DNA from: Acidobacteriota bacterium
GTDB taxonomy: Bacteria; Acidobacteriota; Terriglobia; Bryobacterales; Bryobacteraceae
Direction: 5' to 3'
Length of the DNA: 34,919 nt
Assembly: GCA_021787555.1 (NCBI GenBank)
Contig: JAJYLS010000017.1
Span: 1-34,919 of the forward strand
Made by a program: the position numbers and the translations under genes. Below the pieces are notes generated by a model. The model was not told the origin of the DNA and searched no databases. It was given only the letters and a program-made list of their open reading frames with translations. Shown here one piece after another: positions 15,130 through 23,970 of this stretch; position 1 is the first letter of the stretch; every line of letters begins with the position of its first letter.

Positions 15130-16544
15130 ACCGCCCGGCTCAATGGCGAGCGCTCCTTGCGCAGCGATTCATACGGGAATGGATCGTGCGCCTTCTTCAG
15201 CCAATCGAGAACCACGCCGTCGAGTTCGCTGCGCAGTTTGGCGCGCCCCGCGTCCTCGATCAGGTTGTGCACCTGGTACGGATCTTCGCGGTTGTCGTAG
15301 AGGCACCAGCGGCCGTTCCAGGCGATGGCATACGTGTGGGTCGCGGTGCGCACGCCGCGGAAAAGCGGCGCGGGATTGCGCTCTCCGCCCGAGGCGTGGG
15401 TCTTTTGGATGTGCATGAGGAACGAGCTCTCCGGGAACCCCGCATCCTGCCCCCGCACCGCCGCCGAAAGATCGCGCCCCACGCAGTGCCCGGGGACGGG
15501 AACGCCGGCGATGCCGCACATCGTGGGGTAAATATCCACGGCCGAGAAGAGCCCGGAGGCTTTGCTGCCCGGCGCCGCGACGCCCGGGCAGCGCAACAGG
15601 AACGGCACGCGGCAGGATTCCTCCCACGGCAGGCGCTTGCCGCCGTAGCCGTGCGAGCCCATCATGTCGCCGTGATCCGCCGAGTACACCACGATGGTGT
15701 TGTCCGCCTGCCCGGTTTCATCGAGCTTCTTCATGAGCCGCCCGAACTCCGCGTCCACCGCGCTGATGTGGCCGTAGTAGCCCTGGAAATTCTCGCGCAG
15801 CCGCTCCGTGATCTGAGGGTTCGGGCCCGACCCCAGCCCCACGTTCGGCCGGAATTTCAAGGCGTCGGCATCGTAGCGTTTCGTCTGGTCCGGCGGCGCG
15901 TCGCGATAATTCGGATGCGGCGGGTTCCAGGAAATCATGAGCATCCACGGCTCGCTGCGGTGCCGCTCGATGAAATCGATTCCCTGGTTGGTCATCAGCG
16001 TGGCGTTGTAGCCCTTCGGCTGAATCTTTTCGCCGGTATCCGGATTGAAGGTGAACGACGTGTCGTAGTGCTGGTTGGTGTGCGCCCACACGTGCCAGTC
16101 TTCGAATCCCATGCGATTCGGTCCCTTGGGGATGAACACGCCGCCCTCGTCGCCGGGCGAGAGGTGCCACTTCCCGATGTATCCCGTCCGGTAGCCCGCG
16201 CGGCGGAAAGTCTCGCCGAGGGAAACTTCGTTGGGGCTCAGCTGAATGGCGTTGTCGATAATCCCCGTCTGGTACGGCCAGCGCCCCGACATCAGGATGG
16301 CGCGATACGGCGAGCAGACCGGATAGTTCGAAGTGCAGTTGGTGAAGGTCATGCCTTGGCTCGCGAAGCGCTCCAGGTTGGGCGTGTACGCCTCGTTGAA
16401 CTGCTGCCCGGGCATCGAAACGCCGCGATGCTCGTCGCTGAAGACGTAAAGAAGGTTGGGCCTGCGCGCCGCCGCCTGGCCCGGACGCAGCCCCGCCGCG
16501 GCCAGCGCCGCCGTACCGAGAAATTCCCGCCTTGTGGGAGTCAT
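15126..16544 (-). CDS. Type I sulfatase with Tat-type signal
   Basis: A 472-aa formylglycine-dependent sulfatase, exported (leader MTPTRREFLGTAALAAAG). Motifs in order: 'RPNLLYVFSDEHRG' (metal aspartate), 'YTPNLERFASQG', the FGly-site CSPYR with C77, 'GYRTGYIGKWHL' (catalytic Lys/His region), 'VVYSADHGDMMGSHG' and 'GKRLPWEESCRVPFLLRCPG'. Length and order are normal for choline-sulfatase/glycan-sulfatase-like members. It presumably removes sulfate esters from a carbohydrate outside the cytoplasm and needs an FGE or anSME maturase encoded elsewhere. It is the first gene of a four-base-overlap chain with rpiB and deoC and follows the TonB-dependent receptor by 73 bases. Confidence 0.92.
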   Translation of the reverse strand: MTPTRREFLGTAALAAAGLRPGQAAARRPNLLYVFSDEHRGVSMPGQQFNEAYTPNLERFASQGMTFTNCTSNYPVCSPYRAILMSGRWPYQTGIIDNAIQLSPNEVSLGETFRRAGYRTGYIGKWHLSPGDEGGVFIPKGPNRMGFEDWHVWAHTNQHYDTSFTFNPDTGEKIQPKGYNATLMTNQGIDFIERHRSEPWMLMISWNPPHPNYRDAPPDQTKRYDADALKFRPNVGLGSGPNPQITERLRENFQGYYGHISAVDAEFGRLMKKLDETGQADNTIVVYSADHGDMMGSHGYGGKRLPWEESCRVPFLLRCPGVAAPGSKASGLFSAVDIYPTMCGIAGVPVPGHCVGRDLSAAVRGQDAGFPESSFLMHIQKTHASGGERNPAPLFRGVRTATHTYAIAWNGRWCLYDNREDPYQVHNLIEDAGRAKLRSELDGVVLDWLKKAHDPFPYESLRKERSPLSRAV

Positions 16545-16572
16545 GACAGGACCATGTTATCAGCACTGACCC

Positions 16573-16614
16573 ATTCTGGCTCCTGGTTCCTGCCTCCTGC
16601 CTCCTGACTCCTCT
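16573..16614. repeat. Six-unit heptanucleotide tandem repeat
   Basis: Between the TonB receptor stop and the sulfatase start the plus strand reads attctgg / ctcctgg / ttcctgc / ctcctgc / ctcctga / ctcctct, six units of seven bases with a shared TCCTG core. On the transcribed strand this becomes a purine-rich AGGAG-bearing series just upstream of the sulfatase start. It resembles short heptamer repeats known from other bacteria, such as cyanobacterial STRRs. Confidence 0.6.
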
Positions 16615-16617
16615 CCC

Positions 16618-19600
16618 TCAAAATGCCAGCCGTAACGCGAACTGCATTTCGCGTGGTGTATTCACCGTGGAGGAGATGGTTCCCAGGTTGGGGCCCACCG
16701 TCGTCACCGGGTCGGCATACTGCGGCGAGTTCGTCACGTTGAATACCTCCCAGCGGAACTGCATCTGGACGCGCTCGGTGATGCTGAACATCTTCATCAG
16801 GCCGGCATCCAGGTTTCCGATCCCGTCCGCGCGTAGAATGTTCCGCCCCGAATTTCCGTACGTGTACAATCCGCCGGCCATCGGAGTGGCGAACGCCGCG
16901 GGATTGAACCACAGGTTCTGGTTGGGATCGGGAACGGTCCAGTTCCCGACCACGTTCGCGCGCCAGTCGGTCAGGTTATTCGCGCCCAGTAATTGGGGCG
17001 CGCCGGCCACCGTGACGCTGAAGGGCAGCCCTCCCTGGAACGTCAAGATGTTGGTGACCTGCCATCCGCCGAACAGGGCGTTGAGCACGCCGCCGCGATT
17101 CAGCAGTGGCTTGCCCTTGCCGAACGGCAGCTCGTATGTGCCGGCGGTCACGAAGCGCTGCCCCATGTCGAAACCGGAACTGGCGCGGCTGGCGTTGAAA
17201 TCGGTGATCTGCTGGATACCGCCCGCCGGCCCGCCGAACTGCTCCCCCACATTGTCGATCGAATGGCTCCACGTGTAGCCGGCGGTCAGGCTCAGCCCGT
17301 TCGCGTAGCGTTTGTCTACCTGAATGTCGAGGCCGTTGTAGGTCGAGTGACCATAGGGTGAGTACAAGGTGATGTTGTTGTACTGCGGAAACGGCCGCCG
17401 CGAGACGATGCTGGCCGGCGGTCCCTGGGGCGCGCCGTTCCAGTTGTAGCTCCCCAGGATGTAATCCGAAGACGAGCCCACATACGCCGCCGTCAGCGCC
17501 ACGCTGTTAAACAGCTCGTGCTCCACCGTGAAGTTCCATTGGTAGACCGTGGGCTCCGGGAGATATTTCGACCACACGTCCCAATTCGCGTTCTTCGGCG
17601 GCGCCCCCACGGTGTCGAGCATCCCGGCCGGAAAACCGGTGCTCAGCAGCAGCGCCGGCGCCTTGTTCGTGCCCGTGATCGTGACCCCGCGGCTGAAAGG
17701 AAAATTGTTGATCTCGCGCCCGTTCGCGCCCAGTGCTCCCTCCCCGCCGTAGAAAGTCCCGGCTCCGGCGCGAATCACCGTCTTGTGGCCCAACTGGTAC
17801 GCCAAGCCCAGCCGCGGCGCGAAATTCAGCCAGTTGAGCTGCTCCAGGCTGCGGCAGGAGAGCGAATCGCCGCAATAGCCGGCGTTTTGAATCGCTCCGT
17901 AATCCGGCCCCGGGACGAGGTCGAGCGTGTTCATGTTGTTATGCTTGTCCCACCACGGCGTCGTGAACTCGTAGCGCAGCCCGATGTTCAACGTCAGCTT
18001 GTTGGTGACCTTCCAATCGTCCTGCGCGTAAAACATGTAATTGCGGAAGCGCATTTCGCCGATGAGCTGCGTGGTGAGATGGCCTTGCTCGGTGTCGCCC
18101 AGCAGGAAATCCGCCAGGCTGATTCCCGTGTAGGTGCCGTTGAAGGTGAAATTTCCGTGCGAGCTGTTCCCGCCCAGAATGTCGCTGCGCTGCCAATGCA
18201 GATCGGTGCCGAACTTGAAGGTATGGTTCCCGTGCGTCCACATCAGGTTGTCCAGGTATTGGTGCACCTGGTGAATCTTGTAATTGGGCATCGAGCCAGG
18301 CTCGCCGAAGCCCGTGAAATTGACCGCGCCGTTCAGCGTGAACCCCGGCAGGCCGAACAGGCTCGAATTCCCGGGCACGCCGTTGATGCCGTACTGCTGC
18401 GTGAGCGTGCTCAGCGGCGTATTGGTCAGCTCGTGCAGGTCCACCGATTGCCGCACGAAGCCGTAGCGGAACTCGTTCACCAGTGTGGGCGTGAAGATCC
18501 GCGTATACGAAAACGCCACGCTGTACGCCGGGTTGGTGTTGACGGACCACTCGTTCCCGAGGTCGCCCCGCGCCGGCTCCGGAAAGATCGAATTGATATC
18601 GCTGTTCAATACCTGGTGGCTGAAGCGGGCGAAGATTTTGTCCTTGTCCGAGAAGCTGTGGTCCACGCGGGTGTCGATGGTGTTGCGCGTCAGGGTCGAA
18701 GGCGGATTGGCGAGGTAATTGAAGCGCCCCGGCCCCACGTAATCCGGCGACGGCCACAACGCCTCCAGCTTGGAAGCCGTGGGGTCGAAGCGCGCCGCCG
18801 GAATCTGGTTGCCCGGGAATGGCTGGCCGGTTTGCGGATCTTTGATCACCGCGAGCGACGTGGGGAAGATGCCCTGCTTCTCGGCGCCAGTCGGCACGAT
18901 GCCGGTCAGCGTCTGCCCGTTGCTCTGCACGAACCGCTCGAAGCTGCCGAAGAAGAACGTGCGGTTCTTGATGATGGGCCCGCCCACGGTCCCGCCGAAC
19001 TGGTCCTGGCGCAGCTTGGTCAAAGCCTTCGAGAAGGTGTCCCGCGAGTCGAAAATATCGTTTCGCAGGTATTCGAACGCCGTGCCATGGATGCTGTTGG
19101 TGCCCGATTTGATGCTCACGATCATCATGGCGCCCGAATTCCGCCCGTACTCGGCGGAGTAGTTGCTGGTCATCACCTTGAATTCCGAAACGGCATCCAG
19201 CGACGGGATGATCACCTGCGCCTTGCGGTCCTGCATGCCCATCACGTTGTTGTTGTTGTCGATGCCGTCCATGATGAAGTTGTTCTCGGTGGTCGGCTGG
19301 CCGTTGGCGTTGAAGCCGGACTGCCGGTCGCGGCTCTGCGTGGCCGCATAGACGCCCGCCGAGAGCCACGCGAGCTGCTGGAAATTGCGGCCGTTGAGCG
19401 GCAGTTGCCGCACCTCGTGCTCGCTCACCACGTTCGACAGCGTGGCGGATTCGGATTGCAGAAGCGGCGCTTCCGAGCTCACCGAGATGGTTTCCGCCAC
19501 CTGCCCCAGCGCCAGTTTGAAATCCGCGCGGGCGCGGTCCCCGGCGTGCAGGATGATGCCGCTCCAAACGTCCTTCTTGAACCCGGTCTTTTCGACCGCG

Positions 19601-19830
19601 ATATTGTATGTGCCCACCCGCAGCGGGCCGATGGCGTACGCGCCCGTGTCCTGCGTCAAAACACTGCGGGTTTCGCCGGTGTCGGCATCCGTGGACGTCA
19701 CGCGCGCCCCGGCCACGGCCGCTCCGGTCTGGTCCGTCACCACTCCGGTGATCACGCCCATGTCCTGCTGCGAGAACAAAGCTCCGCATGCAATCAGGGC
19801 AATTACACAACCTGTGACGGAAAGTTTCAT
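16618..19830 (-). CDS. TonB-dependent receptor, Oar-like with carboxypeptidase-regulatory-like domain
   Basis: A 1070-aa outer-membrane protein. A signal peptide at residues 1-20 (MKLSVTGCVIALIACGALFS) is followed by a carboxypeptidase regulatory-like beta-sandwich at about 25-105 ('GVITGVVTDQTGAAVAGARV'), a plug domain at about 115-245 ('VRQLPLNGRNFQQL', 'NFIMDGIDNNNNVMG', 'SEYGR'-type YSAEYGRNSGAMM) and a long beta-barrel ending 'EMQFALRLAF' with the terminal aromatic expected by the BAM machinery. The architecture is characteristic of the many Oar/SusC-like receptors of Acidobacteria, usually linked to glycan or oligopeptide uptake. The ATG is preceded by GGGGGCGAG. It has its own promoter and may read through to the sulfatase operon. 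Confidence 0.93.
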   Translation of the reverse strand: MKLSVTGCVIALIACGALFSQQDMGVITGVVTDQTGAAVAGARVTSTDADTGETRSVLTQDTGAYAIGPLRVGTYNIAVEKTGFKKDVWSGIILHAGDRARADFKLALGQVAETISVSSEAPLLQSESATLSNVVSEHEVRQLPLNGRNFQQLAWLSAGVYAATQSRDRQSGFNANGQPTTENNFIMDGIDNNNNVMGMQDRKAQVIIPSLDAVSEFKVMTSNYSAEYGRNSGAMMIVSIKSGTNSIHGTAFEYLRNDIFDSRDTFSKALTKLRQDQFGGTVGGPIIKNRTFFFGSFERFVQSNGQTLTGIVPTGAEKQGIFPTSLAVIKDPQTGQPFPGNQIPAARFDPTASKLEALWPSPDYVGPGRFNYLANPPSTLTRNTIDTRVDHSFSDKDKIFARFSHQVLNSDINSIFPEPARGDLGNEWSVNTNPAYSVAFSYTRIFTPTLVNEFRYGFVRQSVDLHELTNTPLSTLTQQYGINGVPGNSSLFGLPGFTLNGAVNFTGFGEPGSMPNYKIHQVHQYLDNLMWTHGNHTFKFGTDLHWQRSDILGGNSSHGNFTFNGTYTGISLADFLLGDTEQGHLTTQLIGEMRFRNYMFYAQDDWKVTNKLTLNIGLRYEFTTPWWDKHNNMNTLDLVPGPDYGAIQNAGYCGDSLSCRSLEQLNWLNFAPRLGLAYQLGHKTVIRAGAGTFYGGEGALGANGREINNFPFSRGVTITGTNKAPALLLSTGFPAGMLDTVGAPPKNANWDVWSKYLPEPTVYQWNFTVEHELFNSVALTAAYVGSSSDYILGSYNWNGAPQGPPASIVSRRPFPQYNNITLYSPYGHSTYNGLDIQVDKRYANGLSLTAGYTWSHSIDNVGEQFGGPAGGIQQITDFNASRASSGFDMGQRFVTAGTYELPFGKGKPLLNRGGVLNALFGGWQVTNILTFQGGLPFSVTVAGAPQLLGANNLTDWRANVVGNWTVPDPNQNLWFNPAAFATPMAGGLYTYGNSGRNILRADGIGNLDAGLMKMFSITERVQMQFRWEVFNVTNSPQYADPVTTVGPNLGTISSTVNTPREMQFALRLAF

Positions 19831-19857
19831 CTCGCCCCCTGTCGGTCCTGTGGATGG

Positions 19858-19887
19858 ATACTATTCCGCAACGGGGCTGTATGTCAA
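19858..19887 (-). promoter_or_regulatory. Sigma-70-type promoter of the TonB receptor
   Basis: On the minus strand, TTGACA (19887-19882), an 18-base spacer and TAGTAT (19863-19858) lie 28 bases upstream of the ATG at 19830. The rest of the 225-base gap up to 20055 holds no feature I can name. Confidence 0.75.
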
Positions 19888-20055
19888 GAGAGTAAAGTCC
19901 TTATCGTGCGGGAGCGGTTGCTGGGTGATGCAGCGCGAGGAAGGAATTGAAGGCGAAGATCGCCAGCCTCACCCAGAGCGGCGTGGGCCCACGCGGCCAG
20001 CCCCGCCGGCAGCAGCACATTGAGATCGACGGGGTTGCCGGCCTCGCGCACGCCC

Positions 20056-20859
20056 TTAATACAGCATCCGCGTCTTGGGCGCTTCGGCCGCTTTGGCCAG
20101 GGGCTCGAGATATTTCCGCGCTCCGGCCGTCATGAACCCGATGTCCGTCGGCGCCTGGAACAAGCGGAAGCCTTGGCGCATGAATTCCTCGATCTTGCCC
20201 GGGTCCATGGCGGGCCGCCCCAAGGCTTTTCCGTTCTTCTGTCCGGCCGCCACCACGCGGGCGATGGCCTCCTGCAGCTTGGGGTGGTTCTGATCGCCGC
20301 GCAGTCCCAGGGAGAAAGAGAGATCGCTGGTGCCGATGAACATGGCGTCGATGCCCGGGGTGGCGGCAATCTCTTCCACGCGGTCCACCGCCCGGGCCTC
20401 CTCGATGATGATGATCGTGGTGACGTTCTCATCGGCGGAGTCGTAGTAGCGGTCGCGATCCGGCCAGCAGACGCGCGCCAGCCCGGCGCCCGATCCGCGC
20501 CGCCCGCGCGGCGGATAGCGGCACGCGGCTGCCGCCTGGGCCGCCAGTTCGGGCGTGCTGGTGAACGGGAAGATGACCCCGCTCACGCCCGCGTCGAGAA
20601 CCCGCTTGGCCATCCACAGCTCGTTGACCGGCACCCGCGCGAAGGGCAGCGTGGGCAGGCCGCGTGTCGCCAGCACCATGTGGCGCAGCGATTCCAGCGT
20701 CACCGGCGAGTGCTCCATTTCAATCCACAGAAAATCGAATCCCGCCTCCGCCAGTTGCGCCGCGGCCTCCACGTTGTTGCTGACGATGGTGGCGGCGAGC
20801 ACCGGCTGGCCGGCGCGCAGTTTTTGCTTTACCGGACTTTCCCAATTGGTCGAGTTCAT
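20056..20859 (-). CDS. HpcH/HpaI-family aldolase (2-keto-3-deoxy sugar acid aldolase type)
   Basis: A 267-aa metal-dependent class II aldolase releasing pyruvate from 2-keto-3-hydroxy acids, as in HpaI, RhmA and GarL. The start at 20859 has GGAAGG five bases upstream and gives MNSTNWESPVKQKL; the longer open frame upstream is not family-like. Motifs: 'GFDFLWIEMEHSP' (active-site His region), 'PFARVPVNELWMAKRVLDAG' (substrate Arg), 'RYPPRGRRG', the metal ligand Glu in 'TIIIIEEARAVDRV' and Asp in 'FIGTSDLSFSLG'. It fits degradation of sugar acids such as those made by mannonate-dehydratase-like or Gfo/Idh enzymes. It stands upstream of, and codirectional with, the TonB receptor, which has a separate promoter. 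Confidence 0.88.
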   Translation of the reverse strand: MNSTNWESPVKQKLRAGQPVLAATIVSNNVEAAAQLAEAGFDFLWIEMEHSPVTLESLRHMVLATRGLPTLPFARVPVNELWMAKRVLDAGVSGVIFPFTSTPELAAQAAAACRYPPRGRRGSGAGLARVCWPDRDRYYDSADENVTTIIIIEEARAVDRVEEIAATPGIDAMFIGTSDLSFSLGLRGDQNHPKLQEAIARVVAAGQKNGKALGRPAMDPGKIEEFMRQGFRLFQAPTDIGFMTAGARKYLEPLAKAAEAPKTRMLY

Positions 20860-20936
20860 GCGCCTTCCATTATCGCGTGCTTCGCGAGGTAGGGGCCACT
20901 CGGACGGGGCTGCGCAAGATGTGCCAGAAGGGGGGC

Positions 20937-20964
20937 TTGACAACCTCATGCGCATAGGTAGAAT
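20937..20964 (+). promoter_or_regulatory. Promoter for the small zinc-ribbon gene and serS
   Basis: TTGACA at 20937-20942, a 16-base spacer and TAGAAT at 20959-20964, about 22 bases before the small ORF start at 20987. It is divergent from the aldolase gene. Confidence 0.65.
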
Positions 20965-20986
20965 AAATCTCATCTAAGCGCTGTAT

Positions 20987-21127
20987 ATGCAAACCGCTTG
21001 TGAGCATACCCGTACCAAGATCATTGCCCGCAGAGATGGCGTGGACTATGTCGAATGTCTGGACTGCCACCAGATCTTCGAGGCCGAAGACCTTGAACCC
21101 GTCAAAGTTGAGGACGAAGAGGAATAG
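20987..21127 (+). CDS. Small zinc-ribbon-like protein, 46 aa
   Basis: ATG at 20987 to TAG at 21125-21127. The protein starts MQTACEHTRTKIIARRDG, continues VDYVECLDCHQIFEAEDL and ends in an acidic tail (VKVEDEEE). C5, H7, C24, C27 and possibly H28 form a plausible one-zinc ribbon (CxH...CxxC). It sits directly behind a good promoter and 47 bases upstream of serS on the same strand. Reasons to think it is real: promoter placement, coherent zinc-ligand spacing, and an amphipathic but globular composition. The ribosome-binding site is weak. Function unknown; such mini zinc ribbons often bind nucleic acid or ribosomal partners, but this is not shown here. Confidence 0.65.
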   Translation: MQTACEHTRTKIIARRDGVDYVECLDCHQIFEAEDLEPVKVEDEEE

Positions 21128-21168
21128 ACCCGCCCCGGCCCGCCCAATGTTGCCCCCTGATAGCATGA

Positions 21169-22452
<1,284 letters not shown>

Positions 22453-22459
22453 GCCGGAT

Positions 22460-23335
22460 TCACCGGAACGCCAGTCCGCGCCCGGTCGGCTCGCCGGCTA
22501 GCCGGACGACGAGCTGTTTCGGAAATACGTCCACCACGAAACAGCTTTGCCGCGCCGCGTGCTCTACCATCGCCGGAAACGTCAGGTAGTGGATCCCGTT
22601 CCGCTCGGCATATCCGCCGTTGTGGTCGTGGCCGTTGAAATAGGCCACGACGGCCGGCTGCGAATCGAGGATTGCGACCACCTGCTCGTGATCCCACAGC
22701 AGATGCTGCGGCCGGCAGGATTCCGGTAGCGCCGGAAAATGGCAGAACACGATGGCGCGTTCGCCGCGCGCGGCGGCCTCCCGCAATTGGCGCCGCAGCC
22801 ATGCGCGCTGGGTTCGGCCGAGAGCGCCGTTCCACGTCTGCGCGTTCGGCGCGCCCTCACGGCGCAGGGTCTCCAGCAGTTTCATCCCCGCCGGATCGTC
22901 CGCGTTTTCCTGCATCCCGTCCAGGACCACGAAGCGCCAACCGGGGCGCTCGAACGCGTACCAGGCCGCCGGCATTCCGAGCCGCTTGACGATGACTGCT
23001 TGCGGCGCGATGAAATCGTGGTTCCCCAGCACGTGATATTTCGGCACGGCCATGCGGTCGAAGACGGGCAGGAGCGTGTCGAAGCTCACGAGGCCGCGAT
23101 CCACGAAATCGCCCAACTGGATGACGAAGACCGGCCGCTCTTTGGCCAGCAGCGCCTCGCAGGTTTCCACCTTGCCGATGGAGTCGCGGTAGGCGCGCGG
23201 CCCGGCGGTATCGGCATTGGCATACTGGATATCCGCCATCACGCCGAAGGAGAACTGTGGCTTCGGCTGGGCGTATGCCGCTGCTGCCGCCAGCAGCGCC
23301 GCCATACCTGCCCCGATCGCCGCATGTGAGAACAT
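22460..23335 (-). CDS. Exported calcineurin-like metallophosphoesterase (ADPRM-like)
   Basis: A 291-aa metallophosphoesterase with an N-terminal Sec signal ([22 protein letters not shown]). The metal-binding motifs are in order: '[11 protein letters not shown]' (D-x-Q rather than the usual D-x-H), '[10 protein letters not shown]', 'VLGNHDF', 'VFCHFPA' and 'FNGHDHNGG'. The DIQ variant and GHDH-N-G ending match the manganese-dependent ADP-ribose/CDP-alcohol diphosphatase (ADPRM) subgroup, so hydrolysis of an ADP-ribose- or CDP-linked compound is the best guess. An exported form would act in the periplasm. It is divergent from the DUF1801 gene and convergent with serS. Confidence 0.85.
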   Translation of the reverse strand: MFSHAAIGAGMAALLAAAAAYAQPKPQFSFGVMADIQYANADTAGPRAYRDSIGKVETCEALLAKERPVFVIQLGDFVDRGLVSFDTLLPVFDRMAVPKYHVLGNHDFIAPQAVIVKRLGMPAAWYAFERPGWRFVVLDGMQENADDPAGMKLLETLRREGAPNAQTWNGALGRTQRAWLRRQLREAAARGERAIVFCHFPALPESCRPQHLLWDHEQVVAILDSQPAVVAYFNGHDHNGGYAERNGIHYLTFPAMVEHAARQSCFVVDVFPKQLVVRLAGEPTGRGLAFR

Positions 23336-23386
23336 GAACTCAGCATAGCTCGCCGGATTGATATCCTCATTGGAAAAGGAGGGGCC

Positions 23387-23869
23387 ATGAAAGCTACAAA
23401 GAAGGAAACGCAGAAGTCACCCAAGAGCACCACGGCGACCGGAAAGAAGCGCACGGGATTCGCGGACGAGGAAAAGGCCGCGATGCGGGAGCGCGTCGAA
23501 GAGCTGAAAGCGGAGGCGCGCCGCGGGCCTGGCAGCACGGACGGGGAAAGCGACGTGCTCGCGAAGATCGCCGCGCTGCCGCAGCCGGATCGCGCCATGG
23601 CGGAGCGGCTCCATGCGATCGTCAAAGCCAACGCGCCGGCCCTCTCGCCGAGGACATGGTACAAAATGCCCGCCTATGCCAAGGACGGCAAGGTGGTCTG
23701 CTACTTCCAGAGTGCACAGAAGTTCAAAACGAGATACGCTACGCTCGGCTTCAGCGATAAGGCAAACCTCGACGAAGGCGCCATGTGGCCGACCGTCTTC
23801 GCGCTGGAGGAGATGAGTTCGCTCGAAGAGGGCAAGATCGTCGCACTCATCAAGAAAGCGTTGAGCTGA
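23387..23869 (+). CDS. DUF1801 (YdhG-like) domain protein
   Basis: A 160-aa cytoplasmic protein with a strong Shine-Dalgarno (AAGGAGGGG, 23376-23384) two bases before the ATG. Residues 1-25 are Lys/Thr-rich and basic ([20 protein letters not shown]), probably a disordered tail. The C-terminal 80 residues carry the DUF1801 pattern: '[21 protein letters not shown]', '[14 protein letters not shown]' and 'LIKKALS'. Related folds include YdhG/frataxin-like proteins; some are annotated as iron chaperones, but no metal site is evident here. It stands alone, divergent from the metallophosphoesterase. Confidence 0.8.
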   Translation: MKATKKETQKSPKSTTATGKKRTGFADEEKAAMRERVEELKAEARRGPGSTDGESDVLAKIAALPQPDRAMAERLHAIVKANAPALSPRTWYKMPAYAKDGKVVCYFQSAQKFKTRYATLGFSDKANLDEGAMWPTVFALEEMSSLEEGKIVALIKKALS

Positions 23870-23905
23870 GGATCGAGCCGCCCAGCCGTATCACGCTCCC
23901 CTGTC

Positions 23906-23934
23906 TTGACTGCGAGCCCGCCACATTTTAAGAT
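23906..23934 (+). promoter_or_regulatory. Sigma-70-type promoter of the second TonB receptor
   Basis: TTGACT (23906-23911), a 17-base spacer and TAAGAT (23929-23934), followed by the GTG start at 23971 with GAGGTGA as ribosome-binding site (23961-23967). Confidence 0.75.
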
Positions 23935-23947
23935 TCAAGGATCTTAA
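23928..23947. promoter_or_regulatory. Perfect dyad over the -10 box, candidate operator
   Basis: TTAAGAT, a 6-base spacer (TCAAGG) and ATCTTAA form a perfect 7-6-7 inverted repeat spanning the -10 element and the expected transcription start. The right half ATCTTAA recurs at the same distance from the -10 of the promoter at 27750-27778. Confidence 0.6.
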
Positions 23948-23970
23948 CGTTTGAGTTGCTGAGGTGAGTC

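Noticed and set aside
17518-19950. An 810-codon plus-strand frame opposite the first TonB receptor
   Set aside because: No family motifs, Arg/Val/His-rich composition typical of an antisense shadow of a GC-rich gene.
19981-19994. Perfect 14-base palindrome GCGTGGGCCCACGC in the gap upstream of the TonB receptor
   Set aside because: In GC-rich DNA of this length one or two such palindromes are expected by chance, and it is not aligned with the promoter at 19858-19887.
19890-20055. Short hydrophobic reading frames on the minus strand (for example RLAIFAFNSFLALHH) between the aldolase and the receptor
   Set aside because: They lie in two different frames without starts and match nothing I recognise; coding status cannot be supported.
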